A stretch of DNA of 64,000 nt from a bacterium. Lineage in GTDB: Bacteria > Patescibacteriota > Gracilibacteria > UBA4473. The notes under the pieces are model-generated. The model was given only the letters and a program-made list of their open reading frames with translations. It was not told the origin of the DNA and searched no databases. The stretch covers positions 124,001-188,000 of the forward strand of contig JAACPJ010000003.1 of the NCBI GenBank assembly GCA_009995455.1. The letters run 5' to 3'. Position numbers and translations under genes: made by a program. This document shows positions 13,211-21,400 of the stretch, piece after piece; the first letter of the stretch is position 1; every line of letters begins with the position of its first letter.

Positions 13211-13249
13211 GATCCCGGGATGAGCTCATTCGCTGTGAATTACATCCCG
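13211..13249. repeat. REP/MITE-like palindromic unit, copy 2 (3' arm truncated)
   Basis: GATCCCGGGATGAGCTCATTCGCTGTGAATTACATCCCG; one substitution relative to 12538-12576. Confidence 0.75.
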
Positions 13250-13342
13250 TTTCTGCGATGAAAGTTTTAGCGTTCATAAAAACATAAAATCGGAAAACCC
13301 TGCGCGGGGGAAACTATAATAATGTTTTTAAGTTAATAATTT

Positions 13343-13933
13343 TTAGTCTCTTTGTCTTTTTAGGAACTCTACTAAATTTTCGTATCTAAAGATTACTTGG
13401 TTACCTGAAATTTTATACAAGAACTTGTAGTCAGTATTGAAGCTTAGCAATTCCATATTTTCTTTTTTTGCTATTAAGGCTATTTCACACATATCAAACG
13501 GAATAACTTCGCTAGGAAGCATCTTTCTCTTCTTAGTTTCTTTAATGTGCTGTGATTTTTTAGTATTTGCATCAATGTACAAATTCATTTTTCTCCATTC
13601 ATAAAAGAATTTATTCCAAGGCATAAGCTTTTTTGTGCCAGAAATGTAGAGCTTTGCTACTTTGAACCTTAAATAAGATATTTGTTTTGCTTTTAATAAT
13701 GGAGCTTCTTTATTTCTTCTTGGTGAATATATAGAAAGTCTGTAAAAAAAGGTTCCGCCCAGCCTATATTTGCTCACAGATGGCATATATAATTCATACT
13801 TTAGGCCTTCTTTTCTTCGCTTCGATAATTTTCCACCTTCTAAAAATTTAGCCAACAATGGGCAAATATCATCTTCGTCTCTATCAAGATAAACAAAAAC
13901 AGTTTCATCAACTAAATACTTTTTTCTTTCCAT
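13343..13933 (-). CDS. Hypothetical protein, PIN-domain-like (possible toxin/RNase)
   Basis: N-terminal YLVDETVFVYLD and C-terminal PFDMCEIALIAKKENMELLSFNTDYKFL resemble the acidic motif spacing of PIN domains; weak similarity by eye. Confidence 0.45.
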   Translation of the reverse strand: MERKKYLVDETVFVYLDRDEDDICPLLAKFLEGGKLSKRRKEGLKYELYMPSVSKYRLGGTFFYRLSIYSPRRNKEAPLLKAKQISYLRFKVAKLYISGTKKLMPWNKFFYEWRKMNLYIDANTKKSQHIKETKKRKMLPSEVIPFDMCEIALIAKKENMELLSFNTDYKFLYKISGNQVIFRYENLVEFLKRQRD

Positions 13934-13936
13934 AAA

Positions 13937-14107
13937 CTAAAGACCTGCACTTCTCAAAATTTGTTCTTTGTGCTTAGAAAAGTAGATCAACCCTTTTTCA
14001 TCAATAATATCTTTTATAATGCGGTCGGTTTTGCGCATTTTGGTTAGAGCTCTTGGTAGTTCAATGATTCCGAGTAGTATATTAGTCATTGATTTTTTTA
14101 ATTTCAT
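13937..14107 (-). CDS. Small ORF (56 aa) just upstream of the PIN-like gene; candidate antitoxin or partner
   Basis: Not in the supplied ORF track. My translation: MKLKKSMTNILLGIIELPRALTKMRKTDRIIKDIIDEKGLIYFSKHKEQILRSAGL, TAG stop; 3-nt gap to the PIN-like ORF. Confidence 0.5.
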   Translation of the reverse strand: MKLKKSMTNILLGIIELPRALTKMRKTDRIIKDIIDEKGLIYFSKHKEQILRSAGL

Positions 14108-14230
14108 TCAAATCATATTCTACAATTTGATTTGTGTACAATACTTTTCAATATTGACTTAATGAAGTCTTCATCAATTTGACTTCCCCCCTTTCCCAAG
14201 TAAAAACTTAAAGATTATTTTTAAAGTTTA

Positions 14231-16024
14231 ATGGAAATTCGAAACATCGCAATTATCGCCCATGTAGATCATGGAAAAACCACTTTGGTAGATTCGCTTT
14301 TAAAAGCGGATGAAATGAAAGACGCTCATTCTCAAGTGGCCGAGCGAGCGATGGACAGTAATGACCAAGAGCAAGAACGAGGGATTACGATCTACGCGAA
14401 AAACGCGGCCATTAATTATAAAGGTACGAAAATTAATATTGTTGATACGCCTGGGCATGCGGATTTCGGTTCAGAAGTAGAACGAGTACTACGAACCGTA
14501 GACGTTACCGTGCTGGTGGTAGATGCGTACGAAGGGCCAATGCCACAAACAAAGTTTGTACTTAGAAAATCCTTGGAACTTGGGAAAAAAGTAGTGGTAG
14601 TGATCAATAAAATTGATAAACCAGCCGCCCGACCAGAGTGGGTAGTAGACCAAGTTTTCGACTTGTTTGTAAAACTGGGCGCGACTGATGAACAATTAGA
14701 CTTTCCTTACATTTACGCCATCGCGCGTGAGGGAGTGGCCGTGAAAGAACTAACCGACGAGAAAAAAGATATTACGCCTCTACTCGACTTTTTCTTAGAA
14801 CACGTGCCAGCGGCCGATCATGACGACGCGGCTGACTTTAGAATGCAACCAGCGACTTTAGCCTACGATAACTTTTTGGGGCGAATCGCGGTAGGACGAG
14901 TGCATTCAGGAACCCTTAAAATAAATCAAAGTGTAACGGTTTTGAAGCCTGATGGCGCTAAACGGAGCGGTAAAATTTCTAAAATTTTTACCTATCAAGG
15001 GATGAAACGAGTTGAAGCTCAAACCGCCACCGCGGGAGACATTGTAGCGATTGCCGGTATTGCTGATATTTTTGTCGGAGAAACCATTGCTTCAAACGCA
15101 GAATCAACACCGCTACCGGCCATCACCGTTGATCCGCCAAGTTTGGCGATGTACTTTATGGTGAACGATTCACCGTTTGCCGGACAAGAAGGCAAATTAG
15201 TGACGTCTCGTCAAATTCGAGATCGTTTAGAAAAAGAACTCGAAACCAATGTAGGACTAAAAATTGAATTCCCAGAAAACTCTGACCGATTTAAAGTTTT
15301 GGGTCGAGGGGAGATGCATTTGGCAGTACTCATCGAAACGATGCGTCGTGAAGGCTTTGAACTGCAAGTGTCTCAGCCAGAAGTGGTAATGCAAGAAATT
15401 GATGGCGCTCAACACGAACCAATTGAACAAGTGGTGATTAATGTACCAGACGAAATGTCAGGGAAAATTATCGAAATGATGGGGAAACGAAAAGGGGAAA
15501 TGAAAAACATGGTGCTTGAAAACGGAAACACGATGTTGGAATTCGAAATGCCAGCTCGAGGACTTTTGGGAATTCGATCAAACTTCATCATCCACACTAA
15601 AGGAGAAGGGACGATGTTTAGCTCTTTCTCTCACTACGCGCCACATATGGGGAAAATCGAACGACGAATGGTTGGTTCGCTTATCTCTGGTGAAACGGGG
15701 GAATCAGTGGGGTACAGTTTATGGAAACTACAAGAACGAGGGCCACTGTTTATTGGTCCTGCGGTAAAAATTTACGAAGGGATGATTATTGGGGAACACA
15801 ACCAAGGTTCTGACCTAACGGTTAATGCCACGAAAGGAAAACAGTTAACCAATGTTCGTTCTTCTGGAACCGATGAAGCGGTGAATTTAACACCACCAAT
15901 TCCGGTAACGCTTGAAGTAGCGCTGGAATACATTAAAGATGATGAATACGTGGAAGCGACGCCACAAAATATTCGTCTACGAAAGAAATTTTTGAAAGAA
16001 AACGAACGAAAACGAAACAAGTAG
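14231..16024 (+). CDS. typA: Translational GTPase TypA/BipA
   Basis: [46 protein letters not shown], and TypA C-terminus [20 protein letters not shown]...[31 protein letters not shown]. Confidence 0.98.
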   Translation: MEIRNIAIIAHVDHGKTTLVDSLLKADEMKDAHSQVAERAMDSNDQEQERGITIYAKNAAINYKGTKINIVDTPGHADFGSEVERVLRTVDVTVLVVDAYEGPMPQTKFVLRKSLELGKKVVVVINKIDKPAARPEWVVDQVFDLFVKLGATDEQLDFPYIYAIAREGVAVKELTDEKKDITPLLDFFLEHVPAADHDDAADFRMQPATLAYDNFLGRIAVGRVHSGTLKINQSVTVLKPDGAKRSGKISKIFTYQGMKRVEAQTATAGDIVAIAGIADIFVGETIASNAESTPLPAITVDPPSLAMYFMVNDSPFAGQEGKLVTSRQIRDRLEKELETNVGLKIEFPENSDRFKVLGRGEMHLAVLIETMRREGFELQVSQPEVVMQEIDGAQHEPIEQVVINVPDEMSGKIIEMMGKRKGEMKNMVLENGNTMLEFEMPARGLLGIRSNFIIHTKGEGTMFSSFSHYAPHMGKIERRMVGSLISGETGESVGYSLWKLQERGPLFIGPAVKIYEGMIIGEHNQGSDLTVNATKGKQLTNVRSSGTDEAVNLTPPIPVTLEVALEYIKDDEYVEATPQNIRLRKKFLKENERKRNK

Positions 16025-16047
16025 TTTTTGATAACTTCTAGTAAATA

Positions 16048-16080
16048 AAATCCTCGCTTCGGCGGGGATTTTTTATTTTA
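16048..16080 (+). terminator. Intrinsic terminator of typA
   Basis: AATCCTCGCttcGGCGGGGATTTTTTATTTT. Confidence 0.8.
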
Positions 16081-16092
16081 GTAAATATGTTT

Positions 16093-16250
16093 TTGACAAA
16101 TAAGTGTAAAAATTAATAATCGCGCAGTCTTATGAATTTTCAAGTGCTTAACCTCGTACTGCTAAAACTAACCGATCGGTAAGAGGCATTTTATTAACTT
16201 GAAAACTTAACTCTCTCCGATCTCTAAAAGATGCGGGGATTTTTTTTATA
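16093..16250 (+). ncRNA. Candidate small RNA: promoter, structured body and terminator
   Basis: TTGACA (16093-16098), 16-nt spacer, AATAAT (16115-16120); body closed by TTTTCAAGT (16137-16145)/ACTTGAAAA (16197-16205) with inner CCTC/GAGG and the palindrome ACCGATCGGT; then CCGATCtctaaaaGATGCGGGG-T8. Confidence 0.4.
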
Positions 16251-16275
16251 AGCCTTAACATTCCAAAATTTAATT

Positions 16276-16830
16276 ATGAGTATCAAAGTCCCAGATTTAT
16301 TAGCAGCCGATTGTAACGCGTGCGAATCACTCTGTTGCGTTGCGGTAAGCCGAAAAGAAGTAGATGGCTATAAATCTAATTGTGAGTCTGGAGAGGCCTG
16401 TGCAAATTTAGACATCACTTGTTTGCAAACGGGCTGTAGGGTTTACGGAATTCTAGATCAACTCGGCTGGGAGGCGTGTCACAAGTTTGATTGTTATGGT
16501 GCGGGACCGGTGGTTAAATCGGCTTTTGATCGTTTGGGAATTAGTTGGCGTAAAGCTAATCAAGTGGATCGTGAGTCTTTGTTCGCGTTTTTCCGTTTGA
16601 CCCGATTTGTGTTTAACCGTTTAGCCAGAGCGCCAAACCAATACCGGGCTTTAGTGTCTAACCAACAAGTAGAACAAGGTTTAGATCGAGCTTTTAAAAG
16701 CTTATTGTTAAACCCTTTAAATGATGATGAACAAATGTTTGAAGTTTTTTTAATTGAGTGTCCTCAGTTTCTATTACTTCCTGATATGAATGAGGATGTT
16801 TCGAGCTCCCAGATGATCGCGGCTGAGTAG
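16276..16830 (+). CDS. Cys-rich protein (putative metal or Fe-S binding)
   Basis: DCNACESLCC, CANLDITCLQTGCRVYGILDQLGWEACHKFDCYGAGP; similar by eye to Cys-rich N-termini of some pentapeptide-repeat proteins. Confidence 0.6.
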   Translation: MSIKVPDLLAADCNACESLCCVAVSRKEVDGYKSNCESGEACANLDITCLQTGCRVYGILDQLGWEACHKFDCYGAGPVVKSAFDRLGISWRKANQVDRESLFAFFRLTRFVFNRLARAPNQYRALVSNQQVEQGLDRAFKSLLLNPLNDDEQMFEVFLIECPQFLLLPDMNEDVSSSQMIAAE

Positions 16831-16837
16831 GATCCCG

Positions 16838-17296
16838 TTAAGCTTGTTGTACTCCTGTAAAAATTTTCACTTCAACTTCTCTATCAAATTGTTGTTTATA
16901 ATAATCTTTAATCAGCCGAATCACTTCAACAGAAAACGCTTCTTCGGCTTTTAAACCTGGCTGAGTGGCTGGGCAACTGCTGAGGCTAATCCAAACTCGA
17001 TTTCGATTTTGAGGATCGGTATAAAGTTTATACGGAAAAATTTTACAGGCTAACGGCCGAATATCTATATCTGGGCTAAACTCTAAAATCTTACATTGGC
17101 CTTCTGCACTCCCGCAATTGGTTTGTCTGATTTGAACGCCGCCTTCATTGGTGAAAACGATTCCTAATTCCTCAAAGGTCGTTTGAAATCTTGCTCGTAC
17201 TGAAGATTTAAAATCTTGTACGGTTTCCGCCACTCCAGTCGAGCAACAAGAAACGGGGCAAGCTGCCCCTAAACATTTGGGTAAAAAACCTTCCAT
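16838..17296 (-). CDS. YkgJ-like Cys-rich protein (putative Zn/Fe chelating)
   Basis: CLGAACPVSCCSTG, NCGSAEGQCKIL, IRPLACKIFPYKLY, SSCPA. Confidence 0.55.
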   Translation of the reverse strand: MEGFLPKCLGAACPVSCCSTGVAETVQDFKSSVRARFQTTFEELGIVFTNEGGVQIRQTNCGSAEGQCKILEFSPDIDIRPLACKIFPYKLYTDPQNRNRVWISLSSCPATQPGLKAEEAFSVEVIRLIKDYYKQQFDREVEVKIFTGVQQA

Positions 17297-17403
17297 GTTA
17301 TTCTTTTAGAATTATTTTTTCTAAGCGTCAATATTTCGGTTTATTGCCCGTCGTTTCTGTGGCATATTTACCAATCAGGTTTTTTAATATACAGTTTTGA
17401 TTA

Positions 17404-18837
17404 ATGAAATATTTACTCATATTGGCACTCAGTTTTAGTTCTGTTTTCACGGCTCAGGCCTTAAGATTTGATCCATCCCAAATGACAAATAACGGGGAAA
17501 TTGTGCCCTATAGTTGTGAGGTTTGGAACGATGGTTGTAATGACTGTGAAAAAACAGATCAAGGTTATATTTGTCCTCCCAAGACATGTGCCACTATGCG
17601 TATGGGCTATTGCCGAGTTGAAAAAATTTCAAACGAGCCCGCCATTTCACCTCAAATTATGCCTCGACGCCCTACGCGGCCGCCTAATTGTCAACGATGG
17701 TTTGATGGCTGTAATACTTGTGCCCAACAACCGAATGGAGTTTCAAGTACTTGTACGATGATGGCATGTGAAACTTATGATGAACCGAGATGTTTAGACG
17801 AAGTGAAATCAGAAAAACCAAGACAGATGGCAGAGATTCCCGCTAATTGCGAAAGCTGGTTTGATGGTTGTAACACTTGTGGAGTTCAAAATGGAAAACT
17901 AACCTTTTGTACGCAGCGTGAATGTATGAGTAATCCGACGACCGCCTATTGTAAATCGTATGAAGACGAGGAGAGCGATGACAATTCAACGGACTCTGGA
18001 GCGCCTGGGGCTGCGCCTGGCTGGGATCCTGGAGCGCCTGTATTAAGTTTGCCGTATGAACCAGATTCTAGCGGGGTGCCGTTTAACTGTTTAAGTTGGT
18101 TTGACGGCTGTAATACCTGCACGGTCTCTAGTGGCCAGGTTGGAGCCTGTACTCGTAAGTTTTGTTCCGAGAAAGAAAGACCGTATTGTTTAAAATTAAT
18201 GGAGTCACCCGACCCATTAGTTTTATCGGTCCCGTTTTCGGGCTCTATTACTCCTCAGCCCATATCTCCAAAACCACGCCCCCCCAAGCCAAATGTATTA
18301 CCGGATATTCCGGCTAATTGCGAAAGCTGGTTTGATGGTTGTAACACTTGTGGAGTTCAAAATGGAAAACTAACCTTTTGTACGCAGCGTGAATGTATGA
18401 GTAATCCGACGGCCGCCTATTGTAAATCTTTCACCAAGGATGAAGTTCCTGCTCATGCTCAGCCTGATGACCAGCTCCCTGCGATATCTCCAGGCAGGAA
18501 TTCAGAAGAAAGGGTTGATATCCCCAGTAGTGGTGATTTCTATTCTCAAGATGATTCGCCTTCAATTCCCGTAAATTGTATTAGTTGGTATGACGGTTGT
18601 AATACTTGTGGAGTGGAAAATGGAGCTTTAACTTTTTGTACGGAGATGGCTTGTGTTAACTCACAGATGGGAAAACCATACTGTAAAGCTTTTTCTCCAC
18701 TTGAAGTTCCGAGTAATACGAATCTAGGCGCCGATATTAATCCTTTGTCGACAGAGCCCCAGATGCAATTAGTTCAACCCGATAAACCAAATTTTTGGGG
18801 ATTTATTAAATATCACTTATTTGCTTGGTTTCGATAG
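17404..18837 (+). CDS. Secreted Cys-rich repeat protein (six repeats around W-[FYN]-DGC-N-[TD]-C)
   Basis: Signal peptide; six units such as NCESWFDGCNTCGVQNGKLTFCTQRECMSNPTTAYCK, each with six Cys. Confidence 0.85.
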   Translation: MKYLLILALSFSSVFTAQALRFDPSQMTNNGEIVPYSCEVWNDGCNDCEKTDQGYICPPKTCATMRMGYCRVEKISNEPAISPQIMPRRPTRPPNCQRWFDGCNTCAQQPNGVSSTCTMMACETYDEPRCLDEVKSEKPRQMAEIPANCESWFDGCNTCGVQNGKLTFCTQRECMSNPTTAYCKSYEDEESDDNSTDSGAPGAAPGWDPGAPVLSLPYEPDSSGVPFNCLSWFDGCNTCTVSSGQVGACTRKFCSEKERPYCLKLMESPDPLVLSVPFSGSITPQPISPKPRPPKPNVLPDIPANCESWFDGCNTCGVQNGKLTFCTQRECMSNPTAAYCKSFTKDEVPAHAQPDDQLPAISPGRNSEERVDIPSSGDFYSQDDSPSIPVNCISWYDGCNTCGVENGALTFCTEMACVNSQMGKPYCKAFSPLEVPSNTNLGADINPLSTEPQMQLVQPDKPNFWGFIKYHLFAWFR

Positions 18838-19284
18838 ATGCACAGTGATGCTCAATCGGTTTCGGCTTATTTAAAATCTTTGCCTATAGAGCGCCGCTTG
18901 GCGATAGAAAAAGTGCGAGCGGTGATTTTAGAAAACCTGCCTGATGGTTACACCGAAGTTATGAACTGGGGGATGATTACCTACGAAGTGCCTTTAGAGA
19001 TTTACCCAGATACTTACAATAAGAAGCCTTTGATGTATGCCGCTTTAGCCAGTCAGAAAAATTATATGTCGGTTTATTTAATGGGGCTTTACAGCCATCC
19101 AGAGATTGAAAAAAAATTTGTTGAAGCCAGCCAAAAATCGGGCAAAAAACTGAATATGGGTAAATGCTGTGTGCGATTTAAAAAGCTAGATGACCTAGAT
19201 TTAAACGCGGTTGGAGAAGTGGTTAAAGCCGTTTCCATGAAAGATCATGTGAAGAATTCTAAGGCTCGCGAAAAAAAGAAATAA
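18838..19284 (+). CDS. DUF1801 domain protein (YdhG-like)
   Basis: VSAYLKSLPIERRLAIEKVRAVILENLPDGYTEVMNWGMITYEVPL and GKCCVRFKKLDDL. Confidence 0.85.
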   Translation: MHSDAQSVSAYLKSLPIERRLAIEKVRAVILENLPDGYTEVMNWGMITYEVPLEIYPDTYNKKPLMYAALASQKNYMSVYLMGLYSHPEIEKKFVEASQKSGKKLNMGKCCVRFKKLDDLDLNAVGEVVKAVSMKDHVKNSKAREKKK

Positions 19285-19492
19285 AAAAGTTTGACGGTTT
19301 AAATATTCAGCCTAAATTCGGGCTAATCCAGATTCGTGTCATGGGCTCAACGTGAAGCGCCGGCGACTGGGGAAAAAATATACTTTGCTTTCACCTTAAG
19401 AAAGCAGTCATACAGAGATTGATGATATTGCGGTCACGCAAAAAGGTTCAATCCGAGTGTACATTTTCTCTTGTTGTTAATTTTGCTTTACC

Positions 19493-19828
19493 ATGCCAGA
19501 AATTCTTACGTCTTTATTAATGCTTGCTTACGCCGGAATGGGTGGAGTGGCGATTTTAGCTTTTGCTCCAACCATTAAAGATTTATGGATCGAAAAATCA
19601 GGAGTCAACAGCACCACTTATTTAGTGTGGCTTACAAACGCGGTTATTGGTTCTCTTTACGCGTTATTTATTGTTGGCGACTTTGTTATGCTTTTGATTT
19701 CATCGTTTTACGCATTGTGTTGTTGCATAGTGCTTAGTTTAAACTGGCGCTTTAACCGCCGAAACCGAGTTATTACTCTTAGCGTAGAGCCTGAGCCCTT
19801 GACTATAACGAACGAAAGTTTAGTGTAG
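19493..19828 (+). CDS. Small membrane protein, SemiSWEET/PQ-loop-like
   Basis: Three TM helices; FAPTIKDLWIEKSGVNSTTYLVWLTNAVIGSLYALFI. Confidence 0.45.
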   Translation: MPEILTSLLMLAYAGMGGVAILAFAPTIKDLWIEKSGVNSTTYLVWLTNAVIGSLYALFIVGDFVMLLISSFYALCCCIVLSLNWRFNRRNRVITLSVEPEPLTITNESLV

Positions 19829-19852
19829 GTTTAATTTATTAAGCCTTTTAGA

Positions 19853-20359
19853 ATGTCGAAAAAGTCAGAATTAAGACGTAGCACTAATGTGCGTTTATTT
19901 GTTTTGCTTGGATTGTTGGTAATACTCGCGATTTGTTATTTTGTTTTTGAAAAATTTAGACTTTGGATTTTGGGTTTAATCGCGGTAGTTTTAGTGGCTT
20001 TCGGTTTAGAGTTATCGGGAACTGATATGGATTTAGGAAAACTGATTGAAACCGGTTCGGTTAAAGAATCTATGATTACCAAAACAGAGAGTGGAATGTG
20101 GTTGATTAACGAATGTGAAAAGAAAGAAAATTTTAATTGTGATAATTTTGCTTACCAAGAGGAAGCGCAGACTTTGTTTGAAGAATGTGGGGGGATTGAA
20201 AATGATGTGCACGGCTTAGACCGTGATAAAGATGGGATCGTTTGTGAAGCGAACAAAAAACGCCCACTTGATGCAGGTTCAAAATCTGTGTGGGAAATTT
20301 TAGGTTACGAAGGGGAAGTTGAAGCCGATACTTCGGCTGAAGAGACGACTAATGAATAA
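19853..20359 (+). CDS. Membrane-anchored excalibur-like calcium-binding domain protein
   Basis: TM segments, then FNCDNFAYQEEAQTLFEECGGIENDVHGLDRDKDGIVCE. Confidence 0.8.
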   Translation: MSKKSELRRSTNVRLFVLLGLLVILAICYFVFEKFRLWILGLIAVVLVAFGLELSGTDMDLGKLIETGSVKESMITKTESGMWLINECEKKENFNCDNFAYQEEAQTLFEECGGIENDVHGLDRDKDGIVCEANKKRPLDAGSKSVWEILGYEGEVEADTSAEETTNE

Positions 20360-20384
20360 CAATTTTTTTAACTTTTTTATAAAC

Positions 20385-20936
20385 ATGAAAACTTTAAGTT
20401 TAGCTTTAATGCTGCTGGTTTTGGCGGGGTGTACGGTTTCGGCTCCTGGTAATAACGATAATATGCCTCCAGCACCGGTGCCAGTTGAGGAAAGTGAGAC
20501 AGGTGAAAATGATGATGATATAATGGATAACGATGAAGAGGAAAATTTTGAAGAGGAAGACCAATATTTACTTTCAAATCAAGATGGCGTGGTAATTGTT
20601 CTGGATGATTTATCGGAAAGAGAAACGATCCAATCGCCTTTAGAAATTAGTGGAACGGTTCGACGAGACTGGATGTTTGAAGGTTCATTCCCGATTACTC
20701 TGCTGACTCTAGACAATGATATTATTAAAGAATGGTATGGTACGGGGCCTTGGCTAGAACCACTTGATGGAGACACCTACGAAACGATGGAAGGCGATGA
20801 TATGATTCCTTTTATGGCCCTGATTGAATTTGACGCGCCTATGGATGGTGATTTAGGAAAGCTTCGTTTTGGAAATTCTGTAATCGCTGAAGAAGATGTC
20901 CCAGAATACGTTGAGATGATGATTTTGTGGCCATAA
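20385..20936 (+). CDS. Putative lipoprotein with Gmad2-like domain (start moved to MKTLSLALMLLVLAGC)
   Basis: Lipobox LVLAGC; IQSPLEISGTVRRDWMFEGSFPITLLTLDNDIIKEWYGTG. Confidence 0.7.
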   Translation: MKTLSLALMLLVLAGCTVSAPGNNDNMPPAPVPVEESETGENDDDIMDNDEEENFEEEDQYLLSNQDGVVIVLDDLSERETIQSPLEISGTVRRDWMFEGSFPITLLTLDNDIIKEWYGTGPWLEPLDGDTYETMEGDDMIPFMALIEFDAPMDGDLGKLRFGNSVIAEEDVPEYVEMMILWP

Positions 20937-20962
20937 GTTTGAATTATAGGTTTTGTAGTTTT

Positions 20963-20993
20963 CAAAAAGCCTCCTTTGTGGAGGCTTTTTTAA
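20963..20993 (+). terminator. Intrinsic terminator
   Basis: AAAAAGCCTCCtttgtGGAGGCTTTTTT. Confidence 0.85.
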
Positions 20994-21049
20994 TAAATTG
21001 AATTTTGTAGTTTTTTTGTATTTAGCTATAAGTTTTTAAAATTAAAACT

Positions 21050-21400
21050 ATGAGTTTAGATCAGTTACCGGTTGATGCAAAGCCTGAAAGGCAGCGAATG
21101 ATTTACGTAGAAGAATCTATAAACGTAATTGATTATGAGCCCTTTAGCGGTGTTACGATTACTAAAGATCAATGTACTCCCATAGAAGGCATAATGGTAG
21201 GGGGGCAATGGCGCTCCTACACGCATGTGATTCGAAAAAGAACTTTAGGTAATAAATTTCGGGTTTCAGGAAATGAGCCTTGTAGAGGATCTGATAAACT
21301 TGTTTTTTTTAACTCGGATGTGCACGGAACTTTTCACTGGCAAGCCGTTTATTCAACGGCTTTGTTTCTTGATGAAAGCCATCAAGTGTTTACCGTTTAG
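21050..21400 (+). CDS. Hypothetical protein
   Basis: Open reading frame with plausible start; no recognised family. Confidence 0.5.
   Translation: MSLDQLPVDAKPERQRMIYVEESINVIDYEPFSGVTITKDQCTPIEGIMVGGQWRSYTHVIRKRTLGNKFRVSGNEPCRGSDKLVFFNSDVHGTFHWQAVYSTALFLDESHQVFTV

Noticed and set aside
13288-13316. cggaaaaccctgcgcgggggaaact, resembling a type I CRISPR repeat
   Set aside because: Only one copy, no regularly spaced repeats and no cas genes in the window.
16147-16190. Similarity of ACTAACCGATCGGTAAGAGGC to 23S 3' ends (ACTAATCGATCGAGG), suggesting an rRNA remnant
   Set aside because: Similarity is short, the local 23S 3' end reads differently, and promoter/terminator signals give a simpler explanation.
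19426-19460. GGTTCAATCC, resembling a tRNA/tmRNA T-arm
   Set aside because: The flanking 5-bp T-stem does not pair and no acceptor or anticodon arms were found.
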